In this document: one piece after another, positions 1 through 10,707 of the stretch
How the letters are laid out: every line of letters starts with the position of its first letter
How positions within the stretch are numbered: the stretch's first letter is position 1
Assembly: GCA_022702705.1 (NCBI GenBank)
Contig: CM040427.1
Location: 77,305,283 to 77,369,282, forward strand
DNA: 64,000 nt
Direction: 5' to 3'
Source of the DNA: Papilionanthe hookeriana x Papilionanthe teres
Lineage: Eukaryota > Streptophyta > Magnoliopsida > Asparagales > Orchidaceae
Made by a program: the position numbers and the translations under genes
The notes under the pieces: generated by a model
Databases searched by the model: none
What the model was told of the DNA's origin: nothing
Seen by the model: only the letters and a program-made list of their open reading frames with translations

Positions 1-462
1 CATCGCATCATTACCACCACTGAAAAATCTATCAACAATCATACCAACAAGAAGAGTTGCTCATTGATGCCTCATAATATATGCTATTATTAGTTTTTGT
101 ACTGGTGGTAGAGTTAAATCTAATCTCAATGCAAGTGGGGCTTTCAAAAGGCCGTGAGGAACCATCACCTGCGCTATCCATTTGGTCTGTGCCAAACCAA
201 ATGAATATTAACGAGTACAGATTTTTACCTCTTTATGAGCTAACATTAAATTGATGTAAATAGAGTTTATATCTATCCTTAGAGCATTACCGTAAGAAGT
301 GCAAATGTTGTTAGACTTGAATGTGTGGTCTTTAGAAAGATGAAATAACCCAAACAATGCCAAAATATTTGTGTAGATTGAGATTAAAGGTTGATGGTAG
401 CCCACTTGAAATTGATTCACGACATGAAAATGTGCTTTGTTTCGTTTAGTGATTGTAAAAGT

Positions 463-837
463 TCATTCGACACGTGTTAGTGAATTTGTTGCAGATAACA
501 AACCAATTCCAAGACCATAAGCTCTTACATATGCGACGAGTATATATTTCTCTAAGCAATAGATTGGAGGGAGGATTTTCTTAACTTGTTCTTCAAATGC
601 TAGCACTTCATAAGCTTTAGACCAAGCTGCATCTTCTACTAGCATGTCAACATGGTTTAACATGACAACATCACGAATGTCACAATTAAATTGGCAAGCT
701 TCGCTGAAGGTGTCCATTATAATATCATGAATCTTAGGCGAGTCATCATGAAAACCAGCATACCATTCTGATTGGTGCCAGCATTTGAATATTTCATTTC
801 CCGGTTGCAACTTGACAGCATTAACTATAAATCTCAC
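463..837 (-). CDS. Unidentified coding-like fragment (124 aa)
   Basis: An open frame of 124 codons whose amino-acid composition is mixed and protein-like (acidic and aromatic residues, few runs), unlike the low-complexity frames of the AT-rich DNA around it. It contains a hydrophobic, glycine-containing segment near the C-terminus (residues about 100-118) and a charged helical-looking stretch in the middle (about 60-90). I do not recognise the family. It could be an exon or a decayed piece of a gene that continues to the left of the window, since no further coding is visible upstream (838-1570). No splice sites or promoter could be tied to it. A chance frame remains possible. Confidence 0.25.
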   Translation of the reverse strand: MRFIVNAVKLQPGNEIFKCWHQSEWYAGFHDDSPKIHDIIMDTFSEACQFNCDIRDVVMLNHVDMLVEDAAWSKAYEVLAFEEQVKKILPPIYCLEKYILVAYVRAYGLGIGLLSATNSLTRVE

Positions 838-1656
838 TTATTGTTTTATGCGCGTTGACAATATCAATTCACGTATATTAGCTTATGTTAGTTGAGTTGC
901 TCGTGAATATCGTGCAGTCAAGTCATTATGCACTTGCACTCTACCATTCATGTTAGACTTGCAAGAGCAGTAAGAGTGATCCATTTTTGTTTAGTGTGAC
1001 AGTATTCAACGTTTGATTTCTGCTCAATATGTTCAACTTGATCTTTGATTGTGGGTTTGACTCGTATGAGATAATAATTTATCTACGTCAGTATCTATCT
1101 TGTAAGTTGTCTAATTTATGTAACATTTGTGTTTGTTCTTCTGCTATGAATTTCATATTTATCACAAGTCGTGTCATGTTATTTTTTATGTAAAAATCAG
1201 TTTTTCAAGCTGTTAGAAATACAAATAGCACAAGTAATTAGTCTGACAAAAAATATAAAATATTTGCATAATTGTATACTATCTTTTAGAATGAGAATAA
1301 TATGTAACTTCTAAAAATAAACATTTCATTATTTTGTAATAAAATTCAAACACAATGAAATATGTAAGAAAAAAATGAAAAAATAAATGGCATAAACCTT
1401 ACAATAAAAAGATGTAAATCATAAAGTTTTTCAATTGTAGTGAGGAAGGCAAAAATCTTTTAAAGTGGGGTCACTAATTTGGTAATGTAAGAAAATATCT
1501 TAATATTTTTTTTAGAATTATAGTAAATGATCAAATTAGTTTTTACTAACTTTTATTAAATTAATATTTGTTTAAGTATAATTTTTTTTCAGTAATAAAA
1601 TAAATCGAGCCAAAAAGAATTTCAAAATTATGAATCTTTTAAATAATATAACGTAA

Positions 1657-1660
<4 letters not shown>
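838..1660. other. AT-rich intergenic DNA, nothing recognised
   Basis: About 820 bases of AT-rich sequence with no convincing frame on either strand. I see no tandem repeat, inverted repeat or RNA gene here. Confidence 0.5.

Positions 1661-1696
<36 letters not shown>
1661..1696. repeat. (TA)n microsatellite
   Basis: Uninterrupted TA dinucleotide array of about 36 bases. The tyrosine/isoleucine frame read through it on the minus strand is an artefact of the repeat. Confidence 0.9.
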
Positions 1697-1700
<4 letters not shown>

Positions 1701-1857
1701 GAAAGGGAAGACGAGTAGAGATCGAGGGAAAAATATGATATGCGGTTTTGTGAATACCACAACAATATCACAAAATATCATAAATCTGTATCATAAATCT
1801 GCATGTACAGATCTTACAAGTAATATTCACGCTAGGTGAGACAAATTTTCTTAGGAC

Positions 1858-2230
1858 GTTTACATAAATACCACTCAAATCTTTTGTATTTACATCTCAA
1901 ACACCAAAATTTTAATTATTACATATCTACCACTCAATTATTTTTAATCACTTAAAAAAAATATCATTATTTTAGTTTATTAGAAAGTGAAATATAACTT
2001 TTCATTTATAGGAAAGAGATTATGAACCTAAAAATTAATGTTAATATATTATAAATGTAAATATGAATGAACCGAATGATAACTATCAATAATTCTTACT
2101 ATAATCTCTTAATGAAGTGATACAAATATTTCATGTATAGAAATAAGGTAGTATGTATATATAAATTGAAGTTTAGGTACGTGTTAGATATGTTAATTAA
2201 TATATAAAATATGAGTGGCATAAATGTTAA
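1858..2230. mobile_element. Fold-back MITE, copy A
   Basis: The left arm begins TTTACATAAATACCACTC and the right arm reads back as its inverted, diverged copy, ending near GAGTGGCATAAATGT. Inside each arm is a conserved block with the sense (T)ATTTACATATCTAACACCTAAAC. The central part shares a short block resembling AAAGTGAAATA..TTTTCAT with the other copies. No coding capacity. A target-site duplication could not be fixed by eye. Confidence 0.5.
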
Positions 2231-2364
2231 TCTTCGTAATCAAAATTAATCCATATCTCCACCTCCCCATGAATCAATGCAAATTAATGTTTTTCTTCTT
2301 CTATGAACAAAAAAGATAAAATAAAATAAAGGGCAGGAGGATGGGAGGCAAATTTTTGTAGGCC

Positions 2365-2726
2365 GTTATCATACATATCGGTCAAATCCGTAGTATTTAC
2401 TGTATACATATCTAATAGTCCAACTTTAATTTTTATATTTATTACACACAAATTTTTTATATTACATAAAATATCAAAATTTTTATTTTTGAAAACTGAA
2501 ATATATATTTTCATGTTAGGAATGAGGGCATTTATAAATTGGAGTTTAGGGATTAGATTTATAAATACGGAGAATTGAGTTAAATTGAAAAGTATACATT
2601 ATGATGTTTATATATCTCGTGATTCTTACATATTTAAATATCTAAAATATATTTGTAAGTTTGAATTTCAAAAGTTGGGGATTATATGTGTAAATACATA
2701 AGAATAGCGTGGTATGTATGTAAATT
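2365..2726. mobile_element. Fold-back MITE, copy B
   Basis: Same design as the copy 140 bp to its left: the left arm contains CATACATATC..TATTTACTGTATACATATCTAA and the right arm is the inverted form ending GGTATGTATGTAAATTTTC. The middle has the family block CTGAAATATATATTTTCAT. Diverged and non-coding. Confidence 0.5.
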
Positions 2727-3387
2727 TTCATCATAAATTTTTTTGTATGGGAAAAAAAGGAACTGGAATAAACTTGTAAGTCGGAGAAAATTTAATCATA
2801 CTGTGGAGAAGAGGTGTTCCTCTATTATAACAAGCAGCTAATGATGAAGTGGATTTAATTTTTCTTGTAGCAAAGGAACGAAAAACCTTAATAGACCGGA
2901 GAAAACTTACAACACACTGTAGAGAATAGTTATACGAATAATAGTATATGGTGAGTTATTCTGATAATATTTAAGTTATGATGAAGTTAAATTTTACTTT
3001 TTTTAATTTAAAGTGGAAACGAGTAATTATATGCCTTAGAAAACTTGAATTTTCCGTACAAGAAGAGCTGTACAAATGTTATAAGGTGGCCTTGCTTCAG
3101 AAAGGGAGACCAAGTTTCCTTTGCACAGTTTCAATGGACAGCCTTGTTAAACTTGCAATAAAAGTAAAGAAGAAGTGAAAGAGAAGAAGAAGAGAGGAGA
3201 AGAGGATAAGAAGAGAGTGCAAAGTGGCTAGGGTTGCAAATGCAACAACTATCCATTACAAGACTAAAAGATAAATATATATACAATAGGTAGAAAGACT
3301 AAACTTCCCTTAAGTAGGGTAAAATAATAAAAAGGTAAACACAATAATATCTAATAAGCCTTAATTCTCTCATTTAAAAATAAGAGA
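2727..3387. other. Intergenic DNA with a purine-rich tract
   Basis: Mostly AT-rich. Positions 3162-3250 hold an AAG/GAGAAG-rich purine tract followed by GTGGCTAGGGTTGCAAATGC, which resembles the tract at 15077-15150. A 66-codon plus-strand frame (2978-3178) runs into this tract and is not convincing as a gene. Confidence 0.45.
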
Positions 3388-3620
3388 TATTTACACATAT
3401 AAGACTAAATTCTTTTGTACTTATATATCTAACACTTTGATTTCTTATATTCATGGCACCCAAATCTTTCGTATCACACTAAAATTTACACCATTATGAC
3501 TTATACAAAGTGAAATACACTTTTATCATGAATATAAAAGATGTCATATATGTTTAAAATGAAGTTTAAATGTTACATTTCTTAATACATAAGAATTAAG
3601 TTCTATAAATGTAAATATTT
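3388..3620. mobile_element. Fold-back MITE, copy C
   Basis: Left arm ATTTACACATATAAGACTAA...TATATATCTAACACTTTGAT; right arm is the inverted form GAAGTTTAAATGTTACATTT..ATACATAAGAATTAAG..TGTAAAT. The central block AAAGTGAAATACACTTTTATC matches the family. Non-coding. Confidence 0.5.
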
Positions 3621-4260
3621 CTAAAATTTATTTTATAAACAGGCTAACTCAAACATTGATATTTACAAATTAGCTAGTAAGGTAATTTTTCTGGACTACC
3701 GAATCTATATATTTATGTTTGTCAGGATCAAATTAATGAGAAGTTGATAAAAATGAAAATATGGATTCGAGTGTTACAATGAATTTTTTATATTTGAGTG
3801 AGAATTTGAAAATTTGATGAAAGAGAGTGGTTGATTTATAAATAGAAAATTTTGGGTGGTCTATATGTATCTGCCTTTATATTTTCTTTGATATTACAAT
3901 TGAAAAATTCTAAGATATTTTTTGTATGTAGGAGTAGAAGAAAAACCATACAAAAGACCATATTTTTAGAGGATATGTGAGAATCACAAGATAATTTATT
4001 AGAAAAAAATTTATTAGTAAGTTCCAATTTGTGTCGATACAACTATAACAACAACAACAATAATTTTGAGTTGATTTTGAAGGGTAAAAAATTAATGTGA
4101 AATACGAGGAAGTAGAATACACTAAAAAATCCAATTGCTTTGAGGTTAACATTAGATATTTGAAGAGTTTATATAACATTAACATCAAACAAATTAGATA
4201 GTTTTTAGAACCATTTTGATAAAATATATAACAATGTATTTCATGACTATGTATTGAGTT
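3621..4260. other. AT-rich intergenic DNA
   Basis: No supported gene. The minus-strand frames at 3836-4314 are rich in Y, F, L, N and K and are composition artefacts. No repeat family was recognised. Confidence 0.4.
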
Positions 4261-4500
4261 GTGAACGAGTAGTACTAAGATCGAGTCATGCTTAGCTCGT
4301 TTCTCAAAATGCAAGCTTATACTTGGCTTGCAGTACTAACAAGAAACTTCTTAGCCAATTTAAAAGCCCAAATAAAATTGCAAGGAGAGCACATCGACGT
4401 TGCTAGCCCTCGAGCCAACGAGCTGAGCCTCGACGAACTCAAGCTCAGGTTTGAGGCTAGGAAAGCTTGACTCATAAGCTTGTTAAGGAGCTGTTCAAAC

Positions 4501-4501
<1 letters not shown>

Positions 4502-4583
<82 letters not shown>
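4502..4583. repeat. (CA)n microsatellite
   Basis: About 40 uninterrupted AC/CA units. It lies next to a GCTCG/AAGCTTG-rich stretch (about 4270-4500) that looks like decayed DNA-transposon sequence. Confidence 0.95.
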
Positions 4584-4585
<2 letters not shown>

Positions 4586-4826
4586 GGTAAGTTGAGTTAA
4601 TTTTTTCATAATTAAAAAAAGGAACTTCTATCTCTTTTTAATGGATAAAGAATTGTCAATACTACTAAATTGGGGGAAAATATTACGTGCGAGAGCTCGA
4701 CCCGACCTGAATTTATCTGACATTAATGTTATAAAATAAGTTGTACGAAATACCTTTCTTAAGTCAGAGTAGGCAATGAAACAATACAAATTATTCAAAA
4801 CGCTAGATGCAGAAGATATCAGCCGC

Positions 4827-5015
4827 TAGCGGTGTAAACATGCCGAGCACGAACGTGCTCAGGTTTAGCTCATGTTTGGCTCGTTAAACAAAACCACTTT
4901 TCGTGCTCGACTCGTTTATATTTCGAACACAAAAAAATGTGTTCGTGTTCAGCTCGTTTCGTTAGAGATCCGAACACGAGCCGTTCACAATCAAAGTGTC
5001 ATTTTGACCACCCTA
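4827..5015. mobile_element. Possible short hAT-type non-autonomous element
   Basis: Starts TAGCGGTGTAAAC and ends with the approximate inverse TTTTGACCACCCTA. The inside is rich in GCTCGTT and GTTCGTGTTC words, like the clear hAT-type insertion at 36907-37596. The 8 bases on each side do not match well, so the insertion is inferred only from terminal and internal resemblance. Confidence 0.35.
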
Positions 5016-5191
5016 GCTTACCCTGCCGTGGGATTTTAAGGGTTGAGACAAAATTTAAATCTTATTATTTATATTAAAACATCATTTGAATATAATTTAA
5101 TAAATTTTTTTATCTTTTAATTAATAGTTCTAATTTATTATAAATTTTTCTAGCCTTGAAGCCATTTAAATTTTTTAAAAATACTACTCAA

Positions 5192-5193
<2 letters not shown>

Positions 5194-5275
<82 letters not shown>
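5194..5275. repeat. (TA)n microsatellite
   Basis: About 41 TA units, directly before the GC-rich region upstream of the poly(A)-binding protein gene. Confidence 0.95.
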
Positions 5276-5278
<3 letters not shown>

Positions 5279-5350
5279 CTAGGCGGTTACGCGACCGTGC
5301 GGCTGTGATCGGCGCTCAACCCCCGCTAGGTTTTCGCCACCACATAAGCT

Positions 5351-5471
5351 CGCGAGGGGGCCTCTCCGTGCTTCTTGGACAGCCATTCGCGAGGGGACCT
5401 CTCCGTGCCTCTCCGTGCTTCTTGGACAGCCATTCGCGAGGGGGCTTCTCCGTGCTTCTTGGACAGCCATT
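5351..5471. repeat. GC-rich tandem repeat, three units
   Basis: Three head-to-tail units at 5351-5387, 5388-5434 and 5435-5471 (37, 47 and 37 bp). Each starts CGCGAGGGG and ends TTCTTGGACAGCCATT. The middle unit is longer because CCTCTCCGTG is doubled inside it. It sits about 280-400 bp before the start codon of the poly(A)-binding protein gene, so it could act in its promoter or 5' leader. The short proteins readable across it are repeat artefacts. Confidence 0.85.
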
Positions 5472-5682
5472 CGGTAGGTTTCTTCCCCGCCTCTGATTTT
5501 TATCCATTCCCTTTCTCTCCATCCTTACCCAACAAAAAAAAATTATAAAAAAAAGATCCTCGAGGGAAATATATCGATCGCTGTACCAAATCTTTTATCC
5601 CAGTATCCATTATCTCGTTATCCGTCATCGAATCCCTTGGATGGGAGGGATTGTGTTCTATCTGTTTACGTTTATTCCCTTC

Positions 5683-5690
5683 TAGGGTTT
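5683..5690 (+). promoter_or_regulatory. Telo-box-like promoter element
   Basis: TAGGGTTT, the reverse complement of AAACCCTA (telo-box), 64 bp before the ATG. In plants this element is common near the start of transcription in genes for translation proteins, which suits a poly(A)-binding protein gene. Its function here is inferred. Confidence 0.4.
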
Positions 5691-5717
5691 TTTTAAGGGA
5701 GGAGGGTAGAGATTATC

Positions 5718-5745
5718 AGAAAAAAAAGTGTTACAAAAAAGGAGA
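5718..5745 (+). promoter_or_regulatory. A-rich 5' leader of the PABP gene
   Basis: Two A runs (8 and 6 bases) just before the ATG. Human PABPC1 represses its own translation by binding an A-rich tract in its 5' leader. A similar use here is an analogy only. Confidence 0.3.
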
Positions 5746-5753
5746 TACGATTC

Positions 5754-7729
5754 ATGGCGCAGTTGCAGGTTCCAATGGCGGTTTCTAACAGGGCTTTGGA
5801 GATTAATGTCGTTTCTTCTTCCGGTGGCGTTGGGAACCCGATCGCGTTCCTGTCGACCTCGCTGTACGTGGGGGACCTTGATCTTAGCGTGACAGACTCG
5901 CAATTGTTTGATTTGTTTGGCCGGATCGGCCATGTTGTGTCCGTTCGCGTGTGCCGTGATCTTACTACCCGCCGATCGCTAGGATATGCTTACGTTAATT
6001 ACAACAATCCGGTGGATGCGGCAAGGGCACCGGAATTGCTGAACTTCATCCCTCTTTATGGGAAGCCTATCCGAATAATGTATTCAAGTCGTGACCCTAG
6101 CTTGCGTAAAAGCGGGGCAGCTAACATATTTATTAAGAATCTGGAGAAGGCAATTGATAACAAAGCTCTTCTGGACACCTTTTCTGTGTTTGGTAACATT
6201 CTTTCTTGCAAAGTTGAAACTGATGCGTCTGGCCAGTCAAAAGGCTTTGGTTTTGTACAGTTTGAGAAAGAGGAAGCTGCACTAAATGCTATTGAAAAGT
6301 TAAATGGCATGTGTCTCAATGACAAGCCAATTTATGTTGGACATTTCCATCGAAAATCGGAGAGGGAGAATACGTCAGATGTAGCAAAATTTAACAATGT
6401 ATTTGTAAAAAATTTATCAGAATCTACAACAGAAGATCATCTTAAAGAAGTTTTTGGTGAATTTGGAAAAATTACTAGTATTGTTGTAATGAGATCGGAT
6501 GATGGAAAGTCCAAGTGCTTTGGTTTTGTGAATTTTGAGAATCCTGAGGATGTTGCACGAGCTGTAAATGAACTCAATGGGAAGAAGTTTGATGGAAAAG
6601 AGTGGTATGTTGGAAAAGCACTGAAGAAACATGAAAGAGAGATAGAATTTAACGGGAGAATTGAGCCGAGTAACAAGGAGATTGTTAACAATTACCAAAG
6701 CCTTAATTTATTTCTGAAGAACTTGGATGATAGTATTGGGGATGAGAAATTGAAGGAATTGTTTTCTGAATTTGGCACTATCACATCTTGCAAGGTTATG
6801 CGAGAATCAAATGGAGCAAGTAAAGGATCGGGTTTTGTCGCCTTTTCAACAGCGGTAGAAGCTTCTCGAGCGCTTTCAAAAATGAATGGCAAGATGATTG
6901 GCAGTAAACCTCTCTATGTTGCTTATGCACAGCGTAAGGAAGAAAGGAGAGCACAACTGCAGGCACATTATGCCCCAATGCGTCCGGTGGCGGTGGCTAC
7001 ATCTGCTGCTCCAAGGATGCCAATGTACTCCCCCGGTGCTCCCGGACTGCAACATCAAGTATTTCATGGCCAAGGTCCTCCTACTCTTATTACTCCACTG
7101 ACTGGTTTTGGCTTCCAGCAGCAGCTATTATCCGGAGTCGGACCCGTAGGGGCACCATTGCCAAATTTCTTGATGCCATTGGGTCAACAAGCTCGCAAGC
7201 TCAAAGATCGGGTCTCATACATCCCACGATGGGTCCAATCCAACCACAACGTCCTCTCCCAATTGTGCATCATCAGATGCTTCCTCGAGGACGTGGTGGC
7301 TATCGCTACCCTCCCAGACTAAATGGGTTTGATGTTCCGGTGTCGGCCAGTTTCTCCAGCAGAATGCCATCTTCTTATGACACGGGAGGTTGGTCGGCAG
7401 GGGATGGTGCTTTGATGCAGCCAACTTCTGTTGATTCGATGACTACGAGTCTTGCCAATGCAACCCCAGATCAGCAGAGGAGGATTCTTGGGGAGTATCT
7501 GTATCCTATGGTGTTTGAGATCGAGCGTGAAAATGCAGCAAAGGTAACTGGAATGCTTCTGGAATTGGATCAAACAGAAGTTCTGTACCTGCTGGAGTCT
7601 CCCGAAGCTCTCAAGGCGAAGGTTGGTGAGGCTATGGAGGTCCTCAAGGATAGCGCTGCTGCGTCCCCACTCGGAACCGCCACTGATCATCTCGCCGGAC
7701 TCTCTCTCAATCCGGGCCTTGTCGTCTGA
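5754..7729 (+). CDS. Poly(A)-binding protein (PABP), frameshifted, no introns
   Basis: Cytoplasmic poly(A)-binding protein, which coats mRNA tails and supports translation and mRNA stability. Frame 1 (5754-7322) gives four RRMs: RRM1 about residues 37-110 (RNP2 LYVGDL), RRM2 124-196 (NIFIKNL, KGFGFVQF), RRM3 215-287 (NVFVKNL, KCFGFVNF), RRM4 318-391 (LFLKNL, KGSGFVAF), then a Pro/Met/Gln linker. The C-terminal MLLE/PABC domain, with KVTGMLLEL, is read in another frame from about 7193 to the stop at 7729. The frames join if one base is missing near 7191-7193, so the literal product is 522 aa with a junk tail and no MLLE. Total length (about 658 codons) is normal for the family. No introns are visible, which suggests a retrocopy or a naturally intron-poor gene; no poly(A) tail follows. 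A sequencing error is an alternative to real inactivation. Confidence 0.9.
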
Positions 7730-7737
7730 ACTTCCAA

Positions 7738-7771
<34 letters not shown>
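7738..7771. repeat. (AAT)n microsatellite
   Basis: Eleven or so AAT/ATA units starting 9 bp after the PABP stop codon, so probably in the 3' UTR. CAT/ATC-rich triplets follow to about 7800. Confidence 0.9.
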
Positions 7772-7775
<4 letters not shown>

Positions 7776-7928
7776 TATCATCCTCATTATCATCATCATG
7801 CCTTATGAATCATTTCAATATTTACTTCTGTTTGATTTGGCTTTCTTATGATTGTGGAACTGTTTGGATGCTTGGCCGTGAGACCATTTTTGTGTTTTTT
7901 GTTTTCTGGAAAGATTATTATGTGTGAC

Positions 7929-7930
<2 letters not shown>

Positions 7931-7995
<65 letters not shown>
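7931..7995. repeat. (TA)n microsatellite
   Basis: About 32 TA units, 200 bp after the PABP stop. The tyrosine/isoleucine frame across it is not a gene. Confidence 0.9.
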
Positions 7996-7999
<4 letters not shown>

Positions 8000-8204
8000 G
8001 TTTAACAGCTAGATATATAAATTAAAGAAAATGACTGATGCCACTAAAGCGCCTTTCTCGTCTTTGCCAAAAAATCATATTTATTTATGATTATCAATTA
8101 TACTTTTCTTAAAATAAAATTTATAATTTTCAATTTTTGGTTATTTCATAATCTGACAAAATAAAAAATATATATATCTTTTTGTATTTTGCTAAAGTAT
8201 TTAG

Positions 8205-8649
8205 TAGGGGTATCAAAAATTAACTTAACTCGTCAACTAGACTTGAACTTGACTAAAAAAAATTAGATCTGGGGTAGACCAAAATAATTTTTAGGTCAGG
8301 TGCACGCTAGACATCCTAACTCATTTTACTTTTTTAGTTGGGTTTGGGTTGATATATTAAACTGAAATTAACCCGAAGTTGGCTCTCTCACTCAAAATGG
8401 TTTTGAACTTAACCTGCTATCCCTAGATTGACTCAAAATCTACTTGAATTTGGCCCGAGTAGTTAGCATGTCATATGTTAAACAGTTTTATGAGTCGGGT
8501 TTGGGTTAGCTGGTTCAAGGCGGGTCAAATTTGGGTCACTTTCGAATCCATTTTAAGATTTTGGTTAGGTTAAGGTAAATCAACTTTGTGTCAGGTTAAC
8601 TTTGAGCCAAACCCGAACTTAACCCATAAACTGGATTTAACAACCCCTA
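8205..8649. mobile_element. hAT-type non-autonomous element, 445 bp
   Basis: Begins TAGGGGTATCAAAAATTAA and ends with the partial inverse GGATTTAACAACCCCTA. The flanking octamers GTATTTAG (8197-8204) and ATGTTTAG (8650-8657) agree at 6 of 8 positions, fitting the 8 bp target duplication of the hAT superfamily. The interior is full of GGGTTTGGGTT / AACCCGAA words and has no coding frame, so it needs a transposase supplied elsewhere. Confidence 0.6.
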
Positions 8650-8918
8650 ATGTTTAGGTCTAAATTATCCATCAAACTCTTAGCAACAGTATTAATAAAT
8701 AAGAGAATTAGAATTAAACATGATGAGGCTTGAGCACGTGTACTAAATGAACTCGGATGGATTTTAAAAAGACTTGGGGGTGTTTGGTACACAATTTTAA
8801 TAGGGATTGACATTAGAATTTAATGTAAATCTGCCGAGCACAAAAAAATAGTTGTTAAATCCCGCCATTTCGCTAAATCCAGTATTTCCATGTTTTGAAG
8901 TAAAACCTGAATTTATTA

Positions 8919-9337
8919 GAGAAAATATTGTATCAGGACTCCGCACGTGGAGCTACGTGCGGAGTCCAATGAAATCACGCCAAGTGACACGTGATAAAAA
9001 AATATATATATATTCGCTCTGTAACGCATTGAAATATTTCGCCCGCGTTATTCCGCGTTATTCGGGCTGTTATTTTGTATTATTACGTGTTATTGATTTG
9101 TTATCGTGTTATTATAATACAGTGAATATTCTTAAACAAAATAACACCCGAATAACACACAATAACACCCGAATAACACACAATAACACCCGAATAATAC
9201 ATAATAACACTCGAATAACATGTAGTGAATATTCCATGTGTTACCGTACAATTTCTTTTTGCGACGCGTCACGTGGCGTGATTTCATCGGACTCGCACGT
9301 AGACTCTACGTGCGCATTCCCGATGTAATATTTTCTC
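8919..9337. mobile_element. Mutator-type (MULE) MITE, 419 bp
   Basis: Long terminal inverted repeats of about 75 bp: both ends start GAGAAAATATT and carry GCACGT..CTACGTGCG..GAGTCC and then ATGAAATCACGCC. The element is flanked by a perfect 9 bp duplication AATTTATTA (8910-8918 and 9338-9346), diagnostic of Mutator-like elements. The centre holds a tandem array (9138-9222). The 158-codon frame covering 8852-9328 spans both TIRs and the array and is not a gene. Confidence 0.85.
9138..9222. repeat. Tandem repeat inside the MULE MITE
   Basis: Four copies of a unit of about 21 bp (AATAACACCCGAATAACACA and close variants). Upstream, 9040-9120 carries the inverse word TTATTCGGGCTGTTATT and TGTTATT repeats, so the interior can also fold back on itself. 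Confidence 0.8.
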
Positions 9338-9399
9338 AATTTATTAAATCTGATTATTCGGAGAATTAACTGATTTAAGTGAGGAAAAAAACACACTTG

Positions 9400-10590
9400 C
9401 GGGTTGTTGCTTCTCTCTTCGTCAAATACTTCAATGGTATTTAGCTGGATCTAATTTTAATCATACCAAATGGTTATTCTGGATTTAATTCTTTTGGATT
9501 TGATAAATCTGGATTTACAAGATCTATTAAATCGTATTTAAACTAAATCTATAAATTTATATGTTCAACATTAAAATAATCATATTTATTTTTAGAATAT
9601 TTTATAGTAAAATTACATTGAAAAATATACTTGATAAAATATATCTTTTATTTTTAAAATTAATATTAATATTTTTTTTTATATATTTTTGCAATTTACA
9701 TGCCATATAAATAAATATAGAAATTGTTGTAACGACGGGTGCAAACTGAGTCGAGTGAAGCTTGAATATAGACCTCAACACATCAATTTTGGCTCAAGCT
9801 TGATTGTGAAGCTTGAGTTGATTCATATATAGGCTTATTAGAGCAGATATTTATTAATTTCAACTCCTTTTGAATATCAACGATTAGTGTTAAATTAATT
9901 TATAAGGAAATTAAAATTATATAAAGTTTAACATTTTTTATTAAAGATTATAGATGAATAATATTTTTGAATAATAATTTTATGTCAAATTAAATGGGCA
10001 AATACTTCACATAAAAATTGTTAGTTGTAAGTAAATATTCTTCAAATTTAGAAAAAAATACTTTATATAAAGCCATGAGTACAACACAACTCATATTTCT
10101 CATGTTTTCTGAACAAGCAAAAATAAGGGCATTTACATACAAATCACCCAATTCTTATGTATTTACACATTCTAACATCTAAACTTACTTTTTACACTTA
10201 TACCGCCAAATATTTCATATTAAAAAAATACCATCATTTTAAAAGTGTAATACACATTTTCATACATAAGTTGATAATAAATGTAAAAATTGAAGTTTAG
10301 GTGTTAGATATGCATCAATAAAAGAATTTAATGGTATATATGTAAATCATTGATATGCCAAATTTTAAAAAACAAGCACATAAACAAATACCTCCTTTAG
10401 CACAATTTATCTGTTTCCCATTTTTAAAGTATCTAGAAAACTTCTAACCTACAAGAACAACAATATATTACTACGTGTCTTAATGATTTACATACATTTT
10501 ACTCAATTCTTATATATTTGCATATCTAACATCTTGTTGAATCCATTTGGGATGTAGGATCCTGTATAGTCCGTGAACACATACAATCCT
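9400..10590. repeat. Segmental duplication, copy 1
   Basis: Collinear with 13722-15020. Shared landmarks in order are TTGCTTCTCTCTTCGTCAAATACTT, GGATTTAATTCTTTTGGATT, a GAAGCTTGA-rich stretch, a full fold-back MITE, the phrase GCACATAAACAAATACCTCC, a half MITE, and the end phrase CCATTTGGGATGTAGGATCC..TCCGTGAACACATACA. Non-coding; the 71-codon minus-strand frame at 10510-10725 is not supported as a gene. Confidence 0.7.
10130..10348. mobile_element. Fold-back MITE, copy D
   Basis: Clearest copy of the family. Left arm: ATTTACATACAAATCACCCA, then TTCTTATGTATTTACAC and TCTAACATCTAAACTTAC. Right arm is its inverse with GTTTAGGTGTTAGATATG..GGTATATATGTAAATCA. Middle block CCAAATATTTCATATTA..TACCATCATTTTAAAAGTG. 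A partial left arm (half copy) recurs at 10485-10533. Confidence 0.6.
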
Positions 10591-10707
10591 GTGGCTCCTT
10601 CCTTTACCAAATCTATGAGTTCTTCTTCCTCGACCAGGACCGAATCCATGAGTGTACGCTACAGGAACAAAAACAAATGACTGTTTCTTTCCTTTTGGGT
10701 GTTGTAT

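Noticed and set aside
4270..4500. A second GCTCG/AAGCTTG-rich DNA transposon
   Set aside because: No paired termini or target duplication could be found.
4317..4583. Minus-strand frame with a Cys-Val run
   Set aside because: Direct translation of the (CA)n microsatellite.
5191..5522. Overlapping frames on both strands upstream of the PABP gene
   Set aside because: Produced by the (TA)n array and the GC-rich tandem repeat; no family resemblance.
6056..7690. Several minus-strand and alternative-frame ORFs inside the PABP gene
   Set aside because: Shadows of the PABP coding sequence.
9138..9222. CRISPR-like spaced repeats
   Set aside because: Units are contiguous without unique spacers, in plant DNA, inside a MITE.
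8852..9328. 158-codon plus-strand frame
   Set aside because: It spans both TIRs and the tandem array of the MULE MITE.
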